The notes below the pieces were generated by a model, which was not told the DNA's origin, did no database searches, and worked only from the letters and a program-made list of their open reading frames with translations. This document shows positions 5,774 through 7,248 of a stretch of DNA of 7,248 bases, in pieces (the first letter of the stretch is position 1; every line of letters starts with the position of its first letter). The position numbers and the translations under genes were made by a program. Source of the DNA: Pseudomonadota bacterium (GTDB taxonomy: Bacteria > Pseudomonadota > Alphaproteobacteria > Rhizobiales > Hyphomicrobiaceae); contig JAKAXS010000132.1 in the NCBI GenBank assembly GCA_021816505.1, positions 1 to 7,248 of the forward strand. Direction: 5' to 3'.

Positions 5774-6832
5774 ATGCCTTACTTTTCGCCCTGGTGGACC
5801 CCCGAAGTCCACGCCGACCGCAGGCCGGTGCTGGCGGCCCGCGGCCGTATCAAGACCGCGCTGCGCCGCTGGTTCGAGGACCAGGGGTTCACCGAAATCG
5901 AGCCTGGCTGCCTGCAGGTTTCGCCGGGCAACGAGACGCACCTGCACGCCTTCCGCACGGAGCAGATCCGCAGCGACCTCGACCGCGCGCCGCTCTATCT
6001 GCACACGTCGCCCGAGTTTGCCTGCAAGAAGCTGCTGGCGGCGGGTGAGACGAAGATCTTCGCCTTCGCGCCGGCCTTCCGCAATCGCGAGCGCGGGCCA
6101 CTGCACGCACCCGAATTCACGATGCTGGAATGGTATCGCACCGACGAGCCGTACGACGTCCTCATGCAGGACTGCGCGGACATCCTGCGCATCGCGGCCG
6201 AGATCGCCGGCAGCGATACGTTCAGCTATCGCGGCCGCACATGCGATCCCAATGCGTCTCCCGAAGTGTTGACGGTGGCCGACGCCTTCCACCGCCATGC
6301 GGGCATCGACCTGATGGCGTCGATCACGCCGAAAGGCGTCAACCGGGAAGCGCTGATGCGGATGGGCGAAGCCGCCGGCGTGCAGCTGCGTGCGGACGAC
6401 GGCTGGGCCGACATCTTCGCCAAGGTGCTGACCGACCGCATCGAGCCGCACCTCGGCAGCGGCGCGGCAACGCTCCTCACCGAATACCCGATCACCCAGG
6501 CGGCTCTCGCCCGCCCGAAGGACGCGGACCCCCGCGTCGCCGAACGCTTCGAGCTTTACGCATGCGGCGTCGAACTCGCCAACGGCTTCGGTGAACTGAC
6601 CGACGCGACCGTGCAGCGCTGGCGCCTCGAAGCCGAGATGGAGGAGAAGGAACGGATCTACGGCGAGCGCTACCCGCTCGACGAAGACTTCCTGACCGCG
6701 CTCGCCATGATGCCGCCGGCGTCCGGCTGCGCGCTCGGCTTTGACCGTCTTGTGATGCTGGCAACAGGCACCGAGCACATCGACAAGGTGCTGTGGACCC
6801 CGTTGCCCCAGGAGGCCAAGGGCAAGCCATGA
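5774..6832 (+). CDS. epmA: EF-P--(R)-beta-lysine ligase (EpmA / PoxA / GenX)
   Basis: A 352-residue paralogue of the class II lysyl-tRNA synthetase catalytic core that lacks the N-terminal tRNA anticodon-binding domain. It activates (R)-beta-lysine with ATP and joins it to Lys34 of EF-P. Motif 1 is near RIKTALRRWFEDQGFTEIE (25-43). LYLHTSPEFACKKLL (74-88) is the substrate-pocket segment. Motif 2 spans 102-122, with FRNRE and HAPEFTMLEWYR. RVAERFELYACGVELANGFGEL holds the conserved ELANG segment (267-271). Motif 3 is GCALGFDRLVMLATG (318-332). The Ala at 320 matches E. coli EpmA (GVALGVDR), where true LysRS has Gly, supporting EpmA over a LysRS fragment. ATG 5774 follows an in-frame TAA at 5771, so the start cannot lie further upstream; only a weak GAAG precedes it. 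The stop overlaps the epmB start (ATGA). Confidence 0.95.
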   Translation: MPYFSPWWTPEVHADRRPVLAARGRIKTALRRWFEDQGFTEIEPGCLQVSPGNETHLHAFRTEQIRSDLDRAPLYLHTSPEFACKKLLAAGETKIFAFAPAFRNRERGPLHAPEFTMLEWYRTDEPYDVLMQDCADILRIAAEIAGSDTFSYRGRTCDPNASPEVLTVADAFHRHAGIDLMASITPKGVNREALMRMGEAAGVQLRADDGWADIFAKVLTDRIEPHLGSGAATLLTEYPITQAALARPKDADPRVAERFELYACGVELANGFGELTDATVQRWRLEAEMEEKERIYGERYPLDEDFLTALAMMPPASGCALGFDRLVMLATGTEHIDKVLWTPLPQEAKGKP

Positions 6833-7242
6833 CCCGGCCTTTGCGACAAACCCTGCGTACCGCGGACCAGATCGTCGACGCCAAGCTGGCGCCGGCCGAT
6901 CGGGCGCACGACATCGCCCGCGTGGCCGATCGCTATGCGGTCGCCATTTCGCCGGCCATCGCCGGCCTGATCGATCCGGCGGATGTGAACGATCCCATCG
7001 CCCGCCAGTTCGTGCCGGACATCCGCGAACTGGATCACCGCCCGGAAGATCGCGCCGATCCCATCGGCGACGATGCGCACAGCCCGGTGACCGGCATCGT
7101 GCACCGCTATCCCGATCGCGTGCTGTTGAAGATCGCGTCCGTCTGCCCCGTCTACTGCCGCTTCTGCTTTCGCCGCGAGATGGTCGGCCCCACGCACGGC
7201 CACGCGCTCAGCGACGCCGAGTTTGACTCAGCGCTGTCGTAA
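6829..7242 (+). CDS. epmB: EF-P (R)-beta-lysine-forming lysine 2,3-aminomutase EpmB (3' end missing)
   Basis: The first 137 residues of a radical SAM lysine 2,3-aminomutase that converts L-lysine to (R)-beta-lysine for EpmA. The N-terminal region has FVPDIRELDHRPEDRADPIGDD (61-82), SPVTGIVHRYPDRVLL (85-100), then CPVYCRFCFRR (106-116) with the CX3CX2C cysteines C106, C110 and C113 that hold the 4Fe-4S cluster. Full family members have roughly 330-350 residues, so the rest of the barrel and the PLP lysine are absent. The frame reads ALS then TAA (7240-7242), where homologues continue with ALxYI. Bases 7242-7248 read AGATCGG, the beginning of the Illumina adapter, so the stop is probably an assembly-end artefact and the gene is truncated by the contig edge rather than dead. 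ATG 6829 overlaps the epmA stop; GGAGG at 6811-6815 lies 13 nt upstream. Confidence 0.9.
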   Translation: MTRPLRQTLRTADQIVDAKLAPADRAHDIARVADRYAVAISPAIAGLIDPADVNDPIARQFVPDIRELDHRPEDRADPIGDDAHSPVTGIVHRYPDRVLLKIASVCPVYCRFCFRREMVGPTHGHALSDAEFDSALS

Positions 7243-7248
7243 GATCGG

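Noticed and set aside
5657..6778. Long minus-strand open frame (373 codons) opposite epmA
   Set aside because: It is the antisense of a clearly recognisable EpmA; high GC keeps the opposite frame free of stops, and its Arg/Val/Ala-rich product has no family motifs.

Overview
The window is high-GC DNA that most resembles an alphaproteobacterium. The main clue is the PheS C-terminus, which carries the extra tail GFSVLDVPTLGGGLSS after the catalytic core, a form I know from alphaproteobacterial PheS proteins. The EF-P form with K34 in HPGKGTP and the EpmA N-terminus (MPYFSPWWTPEVHADRR) fit the same group. The genus cannot be fixed from the sequence alone.

Layout from left to right: (1) the 3' end of pheS (+); (2) an intergenic region filled by a REP-like inverted repeat, whose outer end supplies the Shine-Dalgarno of the next gene; (3) a complete Uup-type ABC-F ATPase gene (+); (4) a 273-bp convergent intergenic region holding a second, unrelated inverted repeat and another copy of the first repeat; (5) two minus-strand exopolysaccharide-type genes in a tight pair, a NodB-type polysaccharide deacetylase followed by a GT4 glycosyltransferase; (6) a 246-bp gap with an AT-rich tract and a strong intrinsic terminator; (7) efp (-), then, divergently across 132 bp, epmA (+) and epmB (+) overlapping by ATGA. 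epmB is cut by the end of the window.

The functional core is the EF-P beta-lysylation module. EpmB makes (R)-beta-lysine from lysine, EpmA activates it and attaches it to Lys34 of EF-P, and modified EF-P rescues ribosomes stalled at polyproline. All key residues are present: EF-P K34, the EpmA class II motifs with the EpmA-type Ala in motif 3, and the EpmB CX3CX2C cluster. With pheS and the ribosome-associated ABC-F gene, the window is mostly translation functions, interrupted by the surface-polysaccharide pair.

I see no undescribed system. The most useful observations are the repeats, including one that appears to provide a ribosome binding site, and the last seven bases, which match the start of the Illumina TruSeq adapter. 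Those bases probably explain the apparent premature stop in epmB.
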